Origin: a virus
Direction: 5' to 3' (one strand)
DNA: 64,000 nucleotides
Virus record (IMG/VR): IMGVR_UViG_3300045051_000909
Span: 64,001 to 128,000 of that record
This document shows positions 38,701 to 47,821 of this stretch, piece after piece; within the stretch, counting starts at the first letter, position 1; each line of letters starts with the position of its first letter. Both the position numbers and the translations under genes were made by a program. The notes under the pieces are model-generated. The model had not been told where the DNA came from and searched no databases. It saw only the letters and a list, made by a program, of their open reading frames with translations.

Positions 38701-39487
38701 GGTACGCACAGGGGAGGAAAGACGGCGCGACGAGGTCATGGACATGCTGGCCAATGTCTCACCGGAAGTAGCGACCGTCGCATCTCTTATTGCAGCCGGA
38801 AACAAAGTAGAAGCGGGCAAGCTCTTAATGACGCTCCCGGAGGACCGCCGAGGAATTGTTGAAGATGATGCCAACAGCCTGGTAGCCCAGGCGGACGCCG
38901 CCGGTAACAAAGACCTCCTGGCCAAAATGGGCCGGAAGGTAAACACAATGCAGAATCCAAAGGCACAGCGTGCCTGGGTGGAAGGCAACGTCAAACGCCA
39001 TATCGCAGGTAAAGCGATCACACAATACCGCTCTGGGGTTAAGAAGCTAGTTAAGGACAGCTCACTGCTCGCCGACTCCATCGCACCCGACAGCGTGTTG
39101 CGTAAGCTGTCAGGCCTAAACGCTGACCGCCTCGAGAGCGCCGGCGTCAGCGCTGCGGGTAAGAAGATCATCGCTAAGTACAAGGGAGCCCGGACGGACA
39201 AGGAGCGTACGGCCGCCATTAATGATTGGGAGAACCTTGGCACTTCGCTTGGTGACGTGCAGGAGGCCAATGCGCGAGGTGGTGATATTACCTCGAGCGA
39301 AGGTAAGTACGATACCGAGCAGGGATCAATGGCGGCTACACAGACCGATCTCGCCAAGAACTTCCCCGGAAGCGTCGACATCTTTGCTGACGCGTCTCAG
39401 CAAATGCTCGAGGCGGCGAAGATGCTCAAGCAGATCGCACCGGACACTTACTACAACCCTGGTACGAACACGATGCGGAGGCCGTAA
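35780..39487 (+). CDS. tape measure-like protein, 1235 aa
   Basis: The gene follows the frameshifted chaperone, the normal position of the tape measure gene. The N-terminal 170 residues are Met, Gln and Pro-rich; a Gly/Ala-zipper segment follows (about 205-260); the rest is mainly helical with Met, Arg and Gly. The tape measure protein sets tail length and helps DNA exit. The Met/Pro-rich start is unusual and could carry a separate function. Confidence 0.7.
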   Translation: MADGDMNVMQAQLGLLGQSSMSPLGIPTPMPNMPQVKHPGEVSQEAVRQTQSQSVQTMQSAMMTRPGAMGGWQTPGQVGPFGGPIGSFAQQFQANMSQMNGMMFNPFMAQAMAGMMGQQGFAPGMLPSPVQMTSPSMGIFRSFPQGPMPSIPPVPQMPLFQTPFTPRPVSPQFQTPYDYNHAFYGQRASQWEGAALATPGVMARGGVDFAGTFAGAGIGAALGARFGGGMGARFGGGLGALAGFALSEGGGFGQAAQHMMDGLNPFAPMARRAAQMRGITQEFVVGGSEFGSPMAARRLGRQIEDVGYDSDFRRQTGGQFSVQDLTRITRMSGEQGLLDMTQTSGQIAGQVKNVAKLVRELMRIVGEPDVKEVIKQMGQMNAMGLSMPEMERLARNAKTYARMAGTTVKGIMESGLAGASTYQQMGLSAGLGYEMGMGTLGMARQAVSAGVYNPQQLSMLGGVSGIAQRDMMSGAAMLRLPMMAAGMSRMGANGTFGLDPSSVLGLINGNVDIHQMTTMGANNLLGAVNKGGVGALGMYKLQERELQDQLGRVLGPRGMKVMTARQVMQTQKLMGLDQNAGGLATAAMSMGLDEDQTRQFLQEAGSPAYWRNMQTQSERERMETRASERERRDRDRPGMLHRWANQSLAGAGGLGNSAAAGLMYGGVRDFGIGIRDTINGVGSYFDRQGVEAANWQARQATVFTERNLLASSPAEERQMRALSGKEMSGAAREMEALARRRSGEGSLFGVRSGSVGLFNDAVMGGDSMDLAQARAGQGGLSGLIGGGVAEGIVRLSPFGALLSSGSEVRAENERMSRSANTTGRGLSMSGGERTSSMKKVSKAFGGEDKAMEFRMRLEQKMAKIGRDKTGVVGDTGAMQGEEFGAFEETAREMGLNTAQLGDARGAMTQMAARGASIESKTTGGGELRFFDAQSMQKEGQWAAAAQDYMTGVKSDLFGNNDGLSGWLSDITGGSVRTGEERRRDEVMDMLANVSPEVATVASLIAAGNKVEAGKLLMTLPEDRRGIVEDDANSLVAQADAAGNKDLLAKMGRKVNTMQNPKAQRAWVEGNVKRHIAGKAITQYRSGVKKLVKDSSLLADSIAPDSVLRKLSGLNADRLESAGVSAAGKKIIAKYKGARTDKERTAAINDWENLGTSLGDVQEANARGGDITSSEGKYDTEQGSMAATQTDLAKNFPGSVDIFADASQQMLEAAKMLKQIAPDTYYNPGTNTMRRP

Positions 39488-39490
39488 GCT

Positions 39491-39694
39491 ATGTCGACCA
39501 AGCTCATCGTTCCGACCTCTATCAACATCGTCACCTTAGTGAACGACACCATCCTCAAGAACTACCGTGAAGGATCGTCCGCTGAGGTCGTGCTGCCTAG
39601 CCTCCGCCAGCGCGCAAAGATGATTGTTCAGGAGCAGGGGGCCATTGCGGTCCATGAGGAAGAGATTGCCGGCACTGTGATGGTAACGAGGTAA
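39491..39694 (+). CDS. small structural-module protein, 67 aa
   Basis: ATG at 39491 with GGAGG inside the preceding gene. The protein starts MSTKLIVPTSINIVTLVND; beta strand followed by helix. Not recognised; likely a small tail component by position. Confidence 0.6.
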   Translation: MSTKLIVPTSINIVTLVNDTILKNYREGSSAEVVLPSLRQRAKMIVQEQGAIAVHEEEIAGTVMVTR

Positions 39695-39696
39695 CT

Positions 39697-40635
39697 ATGA
39701 CGTCCCCCTTTGACGGATTCAGCGACTACGATCTCCGAGACTCGTCGTTCGCCTCGGTTCTCGAGGGGGCGAGCAAGCTTGGGCTGCCGCTACCGCGTGG
39801 CGTGTTCGCGCAGAATCCGGTCGCCACCCCTAAGTACACCAAGCAAACGCCGAATGGCGTGCGCGAGGCGGATTTCGCGGAGACCTTGGCGCGCCTATTC
39901 GTGCAGGTTGGGCGCCAGGAGTATGACAAATTCCTGAACTCCGTCGCCGCGAGCGGGGACTCATCGGCTGTGGCCCTGGCTAAAGTTCTCGCGGGTACGA
40001 ACCTAGGCGTTGGCGACGGACAGGGCGGCGCAGGTTATATCGACTTCATTCTTCAGAGCGCGCAGCACAACTTAGCGGAGCGTAAAGAAGTTGTTCCGCT
40101 GCTCTCGAATAACTACGTCGTCTACTACTTCGGCGCTGAGCCCCCGACGTTCATGTACAACGGGGCACTGATCAATAGTAAGGAAGACGATCAGGCGCAC
40201 AATATGTACCGAGTCTACCGGGACATGATCCGGGGTACGCAGCTCGCCCGTCGCCGCAAGTTGGTTGCACTGCGTTACGACAATATGATCGTCCGTGGAA
40301 CTACGGACAGCATGGGCTGGTCGATAAGCGCTGACAATGAGATGGTGTGCCCATTCCAGTTCTCTCTACTGGTCAAGACGATCACCTTGCTGCCCAATCC
40401 GGATGCGGCCATCTACCCGCTCAGCGAGCCATTCGCGGGGTCTGATGTACTGCCGAAGATGGAGAGCGCCGACGCTGTCCAGACGCGCTCTAAGATGTTC
40501 CGTGTTACACTTGTCCCACCCGAATCTAACACTGCGGCTACGAGCGCAGAGGGTACGCGCGCGAAGGTAGAGACCACTGCCGCTACGACCCCCGCTTTTG
40601 GTAGAATGGACAACTGGACGCAGGGCTCTCGGTAA
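39697..40635 (+). CDS. putative tail structural protein, 312 aa
   Basis: The protein is mixed alpha/beta with a helical N-terminal third and a beta-rich middle (VVYYFGAEPPTFMYNGALINSK). Position between tape measure and fibre genes suggests a distal tail or baseplate component. No family recognised. Confidence 0.6.
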   Translation: MTSPFDGFSDYDLRDSSFASVLEGASKLGLPLPRGVFAQNPVATPKYTKQTPNGVREADFAETLARLFVQVGRQEYDKFLNSVAASGDSSAVALAKVLAGTNLGVGDGQGGAGYIDFILQSAQHNLAERKEVVPLLSNNYVVYYFGAEPPTFMYNGALINSKEDDQAHNMYRVYRDMIRGTQLARRRKLVALRYDNMIVRGTTDSMGWSISADNEMVCPFQFSLLVKTITLLPNPDAAIYPLSEPFAGSDVLPKMESADAVQTRSKMFRVTLVPPESNTAATSAEGTRAKVETTAATTPAFGRMDNWTQGSR

Positions 40636-40644
40636 GGAGCAGCG

Positions 40645-41211
40645 ATGGCCAGCAACAACGACTTCGTCATCGCTGTTTACGACGTAAATGGGGACCCCCT
40701 CCCCGGGGTCACGCCTACTTGGGTTTTCCTCAAGGACGTAGGCACTGGTAGCGACGTAACGCCGCCTGATGTGACACACATCTCCAATGGGGTCTATAAG
40801 GCTGCGCGTGCCGCTCTCCTGGAGCAGCATATTGCGGGGCTCATTGACTTCGGCGCCTCAGCCAAGCCCCGGTACGTCCTATACGAAGATCCGCGCGTTG
40901 ACGCGCGCCCGCCCTACGTCTCCTTTATTGGCGGTGGCGCGACGTCCAATCCTGTGGTCGCGCAAGTAGACGTGCCGCGCCGCAACCAGGTCAGGGTGAC
41001 CTTCTCTGAGCCTGTTGTGATGACTGGGGACGTGAACGGGGCTCTGCGGCTTGCTAACTACGACATCCCAGGCCTAACGCTATACGCGGTGTCGCGCGTG
41101 AGCGATACTCAAGTGCTGCTAACCACGGCAGTACAGGTCCCGGGTACAGCGTATAATCTCACCATCTCCAACGTGGAAGACCTGGACGGAAATCCCGTCG
41201 CTCCTCTCTAA
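40645..41211 (+). CDS. Ig-like (Big_5) domain tail protein, 188 aa
   Basis: The N-terminal 80 residues form a beta domain (VIAVYDVNGDPLPG...). The C-terminal 90 residues, with VRVTFSEPVVM, LANYDI and YNLTISNVEDLDGNPV, match the Big_5/SbsA-type Ig-like domain. A close relative of this domain ends the 407-residue fibre protein at 47.8-49.0 kb. It probably decorates tail or fibre. Confidence 0.65.
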   Translation: MASNNDFVIAVYDVNGDPLPGVTPTWVFLKDVGTGSDVTPPDVTHISNGVYKAARAALLEQHIAGLIDFGASAKPRYVLYEDPRVDARPPYVSFIGGGATSNPVVAQVDVPRRNQVRVTFSEPVVMTGDVNGALRLANYDIPGLTLYAVSRVSDTQVLLTTAVQVPGTAYNLTISNVEDLDGNPVAPL

Positions 41212-41223
41212 TAGGGAATCCCA

Positions 41224-41649
41224 ATGCCTGGATTCAGTCACTACCTGGAAGGCAAAATTATTGGGGCCGTGTTTCGTGGCCTCGCGTTCCCAGCCCCGCC
41301 TGCTAATCTATACCTAGCGCTCTTTACTGCGTCGCCAGGAGAAGCAGGGGAGCTCACCAATGAGCTCGTCCCTGAGACAAGCCCGGGGTACGCGCGGGTA
41401 ACCCTGAGTACATTGGCCTGGGGAACGCCGGTCGTGTACTCATCAGGCACGCTGATCGCTAATGCAGGTACCATCGAGTTTCCTGGGGCGAATGGTGACT
41501 GGACGGGGCCTATCACTCACTTCGCATTGCTTGACGCCGCGTCGTTTGGAAATGTGTGGTTCCACGGCGCACTAAGCGCGCCGCGAACCGTTCTCAGTGG
41601 TGACGTACTTCGCTTCGGTCCTGGGGCGCTAAGCGTTCTAATTGATTAA
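41224..41649 (+). CDS. phage tail fibre-like protein, 141 aa
   Basis: MPGFSHYLEGKIIGAVFRG, YLALFTASPGEAG, THFALLDAA and GALSVLID match a widespread small phage tail protein family (MAGLSNYLE...HFGIFDAA...). A paralogue lies at 44933. These usually sit next to fibre genes. Confidence 0.75.
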   Translation: MPGFSHYLEGKIIGAVFRGLAFPAPPANLYLALFTASPGEAGELTNELVPETSPGYARVTLSTLAWGTPVVYSSGTLIANAGTIEFPGANGDWTGPITHFALLDAASFGNVWFHGALSAPRTVLSGDVLRFGPGALSVLID

Positions 41650-41655
41650 CGTCCA

Positions 41656-42741
41656 ATGGCTCTCGAGAAAACATGGCAGTACGCCCTGAACCAACCCATC
41701 ACGGGCATCTCTACAGTCGCCGGACTGTCGAAGGCGCAGATCCTGTCCCTAAAGAACGGATTGCTTGGAAATGGTGTTACCTTCACGGACCAGAGCGGTG
41801 CTGTCATAGATAGCCCCAAGGCACTCTGGGCGATGTACGCATCTTGCGATGGGACTACTGCCGGAACTATGAATGACGGGGTTGACCGCATCGGGGTGGA
41901 TCCAGCGAAGCTGGTCCGCGCGGCGGCTGGTGTTGCCCATTCATGGTTCGTCCTCAAGTCTCCCCTGATGTCCAATAAGTCGTTCACAGGTGCGTATTTC
42001 TATCTCATCGTGGACGTGTCCGGCGCCGACGACCAGCGTATGGCCCAGGTGGTGATGAGCAAGGCCGCACCCACGGGTGGAAGTACTACTGCTCGACCTA
42101 CCGCGACAGATGAGTGGGTCATCTCTCCGGCGAACACCTACTGGAACGCTAATACGATCACCACGGGTCATGTGAACTTCGTGTTGAGCACTGAGGGCTC
42201 GTGGTTCTGGTACTGGATTCCGGGCAACCTCAACATCCCGACCAACACGTTCGCGGCTTTGTTGATGGAGGATGTGTACGCAACGGACCAGTACCCGCTT
42301 TTCTGTTGGCAGGGCTACTACACAGCCGGAGGCGACGGCGTAATGAGTCGCGCTCTACAGATTCTTTACTGGGCCAACTATGGCACCAACTATCTGGTAC
42401 GTAACCGAACTCATGACGGATCAGCACTAACAGATCAAGGGGTTATCTTCCCAGTCAGAGGATCCGGGGCTTCGGGATTTACCGATTTTACAGCGGCATC
42501 GTTTGGTACTTATTCCGGAGACTACCAGACTCGCTATATGCCTGACTTTCCATGTTGGGTCATTAGCCTTTCGACAGGATACTATGGACTTCGCGGTAGG
42601 CTCCCGGACATGTTCATTACAGGGAATAACCTTCCAGGCTTCGGCTCTGCACGCCTGTCAACACCACTTGGGCCTGTGGAATATGTAGATCTTGGTGGGT
42701 TCCTGTATCCGTCCAATTCTTCGATTGTGTTGAGCTACTGA
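41656..42741 (+). CDS. fibre/receptor-binding paralogue 1, 361 aa
   Basis: The first of three tandem full-length paralogues, with a fourth copy fused in the 45.4-kb gene. Shared segments include HSWFVLKSP, GGSTTARPTATDEW and GRLPDMF near the end. No known domain is recognised. Such arrays often hold exchangeable receptor-binding or decoration proteins. Confidence 0.65.
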   Translation: MALEKTWQYALNQPITGISTVAGLSKAQILSLKNGLLGNGVTFTDQSGAVIDSPKALWAMYASCDGTTAGTMNDGVDRIGVDPAKLVRAAAGVAHSWFVLKSPLMSNKSFTGAYFYLIVDVSGADDQRMAQVVMSKAAPTGGSTTARPTATDEWVISPANTYWNANTITTGHVNFVLSTEGSWFWYWIPGNLNIPTNTFAALLMEDVYATDQYPLFCWQGYYTAGGDGVMSRALQILYWANYGTNYLVRNRTHDGSALTDQGVIFPVRGSGASGFTDFTAASFGTYSGDYQTRYMPDFPCWVISLSTGYYGLRGRLPDMFITGNNLPGFGSARLSTPLGPVEYVDLGGFLYPSNSSIVLSY

Positions 42742-42748
42742 GGTCACG

Positions 42749-43831
42749 ATGGCGACAGAGAAAATTTGGCAGTACTGCCTGAACAACCACTTGGCCGACT
42801 ACTCCAGCGTTGCTGCGCTATCGAAGTCTAATGTTCTTGCCCTCAAGAATGGGCTTATGGGAAACGGGGTCTCGTTTCTAAACCAAAGCGGCGCGGCTAT
42901 TGGATCACCTCAAGGGCTATGGACGATGTACGCCTCGTGCGACTCGGTTACAGCGGGGACGATGAACGACGGCGTGGACCGCATAGGTGCAGACGCTACC
43001 AAGCTCGTGCGCAACACTGCCGGCAACGCGCACTCGTGGTTCGTGCTCAAATCCCCGCTGATGAGTACGCCTACGTTCCAGCCTGGGGCGAATTTCTATC
43101 TCATCGGCGATGTCGCAGCAGCGGGCGACCAGTTGATGATCAACTACTACTGGAGCAAGAGCGCTCCGACTGGTGGTAGTACGACGGCACGCCCCACTGC
43201 GACAGACGAGATGGGATTCTCAAATACGGGCACATATCAGAATGATAACACCGCGACGAATACGTGGTGGCATTTGATGCTAACTACGGAAGGGTCGTTC
43301 ATCTACTTCGCCGCGAAGTCTGGACTGGGCATCCCGCACTACGGGGCAGTGTTCCTGTTACTCTCCGATACCACGGCTATCGAGCAGTACCCAATCTACG
43401 CCATGAACGTATACTACGCGGCAGGATGGGGCGCTCTTGGAGCTACGTGGTGGTTTCTATGGTCGAACAACGCCACGGGAAACGGCAACTGGGGTAATCG
43501 TATATACGATGGCTCTGCACTTTCTACAGCAGGTGTTGCTTACCCGATGCGCGGAAGTCTAAACAACTCAAACTGGATCGACTTCCTAAACAGCGGATTT
43601 ACGACAGCGCAAGGGGATCGTGCTACCGGAAAGAGCCCAGAATTTCCTATGTGGGCTTACACGTTCACTACGAACCTGTACCAGTACAAGGGGCGGATCC
43701 CAGATCTGATGTGGGGTCAGTCTAACCTGTCCCCTGTAGTAGGATGCACCGACCCCCTTTCCGGGTCTCCGACTTCTATCAACATGGGCGGGGTCTGGAT
43801 CCCCACCAATAGCGCGCTGCTCTGGGGCTAG
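42749..43831 (+). CDS. fibre/receptor-binding paralogue 2, 360 aa
   Basis: Paralogue of the genes on both sides, starting MATEKIWQYCLNNH; shares HSWFVLKSPLMS and GRIPDLMWGQ. Differences are concentrated in the middle of the protein, as expected if copies bind different ligands. Confidence 0.65.
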   Translation: MATEKIWQYCLNNHLADYSSVAALSKSNVLALKNGLMGNGVSFLNQSGAAIGSPQGLWTMYASCDSVTAGTMNDGVDRIGADATKLVRNTAGNAHSWFVLKSPLMSTPTFQPGANFYLIGDVAAAGDQLMINYYWSKSAPTGGSTTARPTATDEMGFSNTGTYQNDNTATNTWWHLMLTTEGSFIYFAAKSGLGIPHYGAVFLLLSDTTAIEQYPIYAMNVYYAAGWGALGATWWFLWSNNATGNGNWGNRIYDGSALSTAGVAYPMRGSLNNSNWIDFLNSGFTTAQGDRATGKSPEFPMWAYTFTTNLYQYKGRIPDLMWGQSNLSPVVGCTDPLSGSPTSINMGGVWIPTNSALLWG

Positions 43832-43834
43832 TCG

Positions 43835-44914
43835 ATGGCGACAGAGAAGACTTGGCAGTTCTGCCTGAACCTTGCTGACTCGGATACGAGTTCGGTGGCG
43901 AACTTGTCTAAGTCCCAATTGATGAATCTCAAGAACATGCTCCGTGGAAACGGGGTAACTTTCACGGATGCGGCCGGAAGCGCTATTGGATCACCACAAG
44001 GGCTCTGGGCCACTTACTACTCCTGCGACAGCGTGACAGCGGGGACCGCCAACGACGGCGTGGACCGTTGGGCAGCTATTGCCAACATCGTACGAAACGC
44101 TGCGGGTGTGCATTCATGGTTCGTCTTGAAGTCGCAGACGATGAGCACCACGACGTTCACTCCGGGCGCACCGCTCTACATGATTTTGGACTGCAATGGA
44201 TCCACCGACCAGTCGATGGCTACCGTGATCTTCAGTAAGGCGGCGCCGACCGGTGGCACTACTTCGGCTAGACCGACCGCAACAGATGAGTGGGTACACG
44301 GAGCTTGCGCGCTCAACGACAACACCGCCTCTGCGGGCAAGTGCCACATGGGATTGACGAGCCAGGGGGCTTTCTGGTTCGGCACGAGCAAGAACACCGC
44401 CGGGTACATGTATGGCGGTATTTGTGCGTTCCTACTAGAGGACACCAGGACGACGGATCTGTACCCGTGGCTCACGTACTTCGGGTACCTCGTTAACGGG
44501 ACCAACGACTTCCGTGGTGCGTTCTCCCAGGCGTGCTTCTGTCGCTACAGTCCCGCAGGTAGCTCTACAGGTGGCGCGTGGCGCGCTCGCGCTCATGACG
44601 GTGCGGAGGTAATCAACGAAACCGCGCCGCTCAACCCGATGGGTGGAAGCGCGACTAATAACTTCATTGACATCATGGATACGTTTAGCGCAAGTACGTA
44701 TGACCGGATCACAGGGAAATCATTCGAATTTCCTATGTGGATTTTCTCATACAAAGCGGCCAGCAACTACTTCTCCTATCGCGGCAGGATCCCGGACTTT
44801 TTCTGGGGCCAAGACAACCTAACCTATCCCACCTACGAGCCTACGGTGGGTACGTACAGTACGGGAAACTTCGCAGGCATTTGGATGCCTGTAAACGCAG
44901 CGCTATCGCTGTAA
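43835..44914 (+). CDS. fibre/receptor-binding paralogue 3, 359 aa
   Basis: Third tandem copy (MATEKTWQFCLN), closest to the fused copy in the 45.4-kb gene by the segments FTPGAPLYMILD and GRIPDFFWGQ. Confidence 0.65.
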   Translation: MATEKTWQFCLNLADSDTSSVANLSKSQLMNLKNMLRGNGVTFTDAAGSAIGSPQGLWATYYSCDSVTAGTANDGVDRWAAIANIVRNAAGVHSWFVLKSQTMSTTTFTPGAPLYMILDCNGSTDQSMATVIFSKAAPTGGTTSARPTATDEWVHGACALNDNTASAGKCHMGLTSQGAFWFGTSKNTAGYMYGGICAFLLEDTRTTDLYPWLTYFGYLVNGTNDFRGAFSQACFCRYSPAGSSTGGAWRARAHDGAEVINETAPLNPMGGSATNNFIDIMDTFSASTYDRITGKSFEFPMWIFSYKAASNYFSYRGRIPDFFWGQDNLTYPTYEPTVGTYSTGNFAGIWMPVNAALSL

Positions 44915-44932
44915 ACCAATACGGAGGATTAC

Positions 44933-45343
44933 ATGGCTGGACTAAGCAACTATTTTGAAACCGCGATTCTGAACTACCTATTCCGGGGAAGCGCGGCTCC
45001 CTCGATTCCGGCCACGCTATACATCGGCCTGTTTACAGCGGATCCGGTAGATACCGGTACCGCCAACGAAGTGTCGGGTAACAACTATTCGCGAGTTTCG
45101 ATCTCAACGTCAAATGCGTTTGGGGCTCCGTCAGGCACCCCGGCCCAGAGCATCGCCAACAGCTCCACGATTACATTCCCCGTCGCATCCGGAAGCTGGG
45201 GCACGATCACCCACTTCGCTATCTTTGACGCCGCTTCGAACGGCAATATGCTTGTGGGTGGTGCTCTAAATACCCCGCAGGCTATTGGCCTCAATACGGC
45301 TGCGCAGTTTGGTGTGGGGTCGTTGACGATTAGCCTCGATTAA
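44933..45343 (+). CDS. phage tail fibre-like protein, 136 aa
   Basis: Starts MAGLSNYFETAILNYLFRG after GGAGG; has YIGLFTADP, THFAIFDAA and GSLTISLD. Paralogue of the 41224 gene, which lies on the other side of the three-copy array. Confidence 0.8.
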   Translation: MAGLSNYFETAILNYLFRGSAAPSIPATLYIGLFTADPVDTGTANEVSGNNYSRVSISTSNAFGAPSGTPAQSIANSSTITFPVASGSWGTITHFAIFDAASNGNMLVGGALNTPQAIGLNTAAQFGVGSLTISLD

Positions 45344-45366
45344 GCACTGGCGAGTGAGCGCTACCG

Positions 45367-47547
45367 ATGGGACAACCAGTACTGCCATCCACAATCTTTT
45401 TGTGGCCGATGGACACGGCGTGGAACGCCAATTCCTATACCGCCCTCGGGTCGCTCAATAGTTACGGCCCCGCAGCCTACAACGGCAGCGGTCAGGATGC
45501 GATTATTACTTGGGCGCCTGGCCGGTACAATTATGGGTTTCGTACGCTAAACGATGCTGTTGCTGCGAATCAGCGGTATGGCGCGTTGCGGGTTGGGAAC
45601 AGCTCCGGAAGTGACTCCCTCGCTCAGGCGTTTCTAGGGTCGTGGACTGTAGAGCTATTCACCAAGTGGGACGCAACACAGACGCCTCGAAGTGGGCGCG
45701 TCTGCCTGTTCTCACACTATGCGAACTACAACTCGTTAGGGGAAGTCGGCGTGCTGTGGGGCGCTGAGGGCCCTACAGGTCTCTATGTCGGTTGGGAAAA
45801 CGATGCTCACAATCAAGTTTACGCGGACCTTACCACTCCTCTGGCTATTGACGGTAACTGGCGGCATCTTGCATACAGGCGCAGTGGTGGCACCGTAACA
45901 TTCTTTGTGAATGGAACTCTCGTTGGGACTGTATCTGGTCTTTCCGGAGCAGGGTTGGACCCAGGGTTTAATGGGACTACCACTGAGCACCTGACACTAG
46001 GGTACCGCCCCCTTAGCGACTTCGCAGCCCCCGGCAGCTACTTGTACAACGGATACACCGATGACGTGCGGCTGAGCAACGTTGCCCTGTCCGACGCCAC
46101 GATCTTATCCGATGCAGACTACACCGCGCCTACCTACGCGGGAATAGCCGGTGCTGTCTCTGCTGCCGCAGCTAGCTCGGGGACAGTCACCGTTGTTCCT
46201 TACTACCAACTACAGGGGGCTGCCTCGGCTACCGCCAGTGCCACAGGCGGGGTAACGGTGGTTCCGTACTACTCTCTGGCCGGTAGCGCTGTAGCGACCG
46301 CCGCCGCTGCTGCAACCGTATTGCGTCAGCTTTTCCAGGCACAAGCGTCTGTACAAATCAGCTTTACAGCCGGCGCGCCATTGCTTGCAGGCGACGTGAT
46401 CCCTATTCAAGGCACCAGCACTCCTGCGGCGTCTGCTGCGGCTACTCTGACCGGACTGGTGTCTAAACACGAAAAGCTCTGGTCCTTCTGTCTCAACACG
46501 GTTCGCACCGCTGATTTTTCGTCTGTCGCCGCAGTTTCGAAGTCCATCCTTCTGAGCTTGAAAAACATGCTCATCGCGAATGGCGTGATTTTCACAGACG
46601 ACTACGGTAGCCCTACATCCCCACCAGGAAAATGGTCCATCTATTACTCGTGTGATGGGAACACCGCCGGAACCGCCAACGACGGCGTAGACCGCTGGCT
46701 TAACAATTTGTCGATCACACGAGCGACGGCGGGCTCCGCGCATTCCTGGATGGTACTCAAGTCTCCCACGATGAGTACCGCTACTTTCCAACCCGGCGCC
46801 CCGCTCTACATGATCCTAGACGCCAGCGGAACTACGGATCAGGTAATGTTAAACCTGACCTTTTCAAAGGCAGCGCCGACCGGGGGGACCACAACGGCTA
46901 GACCAACTGCTACTGATGAGTGGACTCACGGCATTACAGCTTTGAACGACAACACGGCGACAGAGCATAGCTTGTTCTTGGCGTTGGCTAGCTCGGGGGC
47001 TTTTTGGTTTGGGTCCAGTAAGCGTGGTCAGGGATACATTGCTGAGGGTATCGCTGCCTTCTTGCTGGAAAACACCGACGCAACCGATGTGTATCCTTGG
47101 CTTACGATGTTCGGCTCTTATGGAGGCGCAGGTTCCTCGCGTGGGGCTTACGCACAAGCCAGCTTCTACCGCTACACAAGCGGCGGGTCTGCTTCGGGCG
47201 GCATGTTCAGGGCGCGCTCGCACACAGGGACTTCGGTACTGACTATGGAGTCCCCGATTCTTCCCTGGGGCGGCACCGGGGCTAGCGGTCTCTACGTGCC
47301 CTGGGACTATTGGCCGGATGTATACCACGACCGGCAGACCAACAAAGCCCCGCGAGTTCCGATCTACGTGTTCGCGTATGATACGGCGGGGGCTACTTAC
47401 TACGCCTATCGCGGGCGCCTCCCGGACTTTTTCTGGGGTCAAACAACTATAGACTATGGAAATGGTGATACCCTCTCCGGAGGAACTAACTTTGTAAACT
47501 GCGGCGGTACCTGGGTACCGGTGAACGCGGGACTGGGACTGGGGTGA
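45367..47547 (+). CDS. LamG-domain fibre protein fused to paralogue 4, 726 aa
   Basis: Residues 5-250 form a LamG/concanavalin-like domain (WTVELFTKWD, WRHLAYRRSGGTVTFFVNG). Then come two short repeats with GVTVVPYYSL-like units (about 258-310). The C-terminal 360 residues are a fourth copy of the paralogue family (HSWMVLKSPTMS, RLPDFFWGQ). The LamG part may bind sugars or surface proteins. Confidence 0.75.
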   Translation: MGQPVLPSTIFLWPMDTAWNANSYTALGSLNSYGPAAYNGSGQDAIITWAPGRYNYGFRTLNDAVAANQRYGALRVGNSSGSDSLAQAFLGSWTVELFTKWDATQTPRSGRVCLFSHYANYNSLGEVGVLWGAEGPTGLYVGWENDAHNQVYADLTTPLAIDGNWRHLAYRRSGGTVTFFVNGTLVGTVSGLSGAGLDPGFNGTTTEHLTLGYRPLSDFAAPGSYLYNGYTDDVRLSNVALSDATILSDADYTAPTYAGIAGAVSAAAASSGTVTVVPYYQLQGAASATASATGGVTVVPYYSLAGSAVATAAAAATVLRQLFQAQASVQISFTAGAPLLAGDVIPIQGTSTPAASAAATLTGLVSKHEKLWSFCLNTVRTADFSSVAAVSKSILLSLKNMLIANGVIFTDDYGSPTSPPGKWSIYYSCDGNTAGTANDGVDRWLNNLSITRATAGSAHSWMVLKSPTMSTATFQPGAPLYMILDASGTTDQVMLNLTFSKAAPTGGTTTARPTATDEWTHGITALNDNTATEHSLFLALASSGAFWFGSSKRGQGYIAEGIAAFLLENTDATDVYPWLTMFGSYGGAGSSRGAYAQASFYRYTSGGSASGGMFRARSHTGTSVLTMESPILPWGGTGASGLYVPWDYWPDVYHDRQTNKAPRVPIYVFAYDTAGATYYAYRGRLPDFFWGQTTIDYGNGDTLSGGTNFVNCGGTWVPVNAGLGLG

Positions 47548-47551
47548 TACT

Positions 47552-47821
47552 ATGGCGGTTGTGGGGCGCAGCTACTACTCGGTTTTTTATCCAGCGTACA
47601 CCTCGGTAACTACACCTGCGTCCGATTTTGCCGCCCGTCCTATCGTGGCGCGGGACGTTGACTGCCCGACTGGTACAGTGCCGGTCCCGGAAGCTGTGCA
47701 GCCCAAAGCGGTGCGTGCACCTGCATTCCGTTTTGTAATGCAGCACTGGAACTTGCGCATACCCTGGCAGGCGACAACAGCGGGAACGGGAACGATGCTG
47801 CCGGGCGTTAGGAGAGCGTAA
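47552..47821 (+). CDS. small protein, 89 aa
   Basis: MAVVGRSYYSVFYPAYTSV...; aromatic and Pro-rich. Ends with an ATG overlap into the next gene. Not recognised; probably structural by position. Confidence 0.5.
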   Translation: MAVVGRSYYSVFYPAYTSVTTPASDFAARPIVARDVDCPTGTVPVPEAVQPKAVRAPAFRFVMQHWNLRIPWQATTAGTGTMLPGVRRA

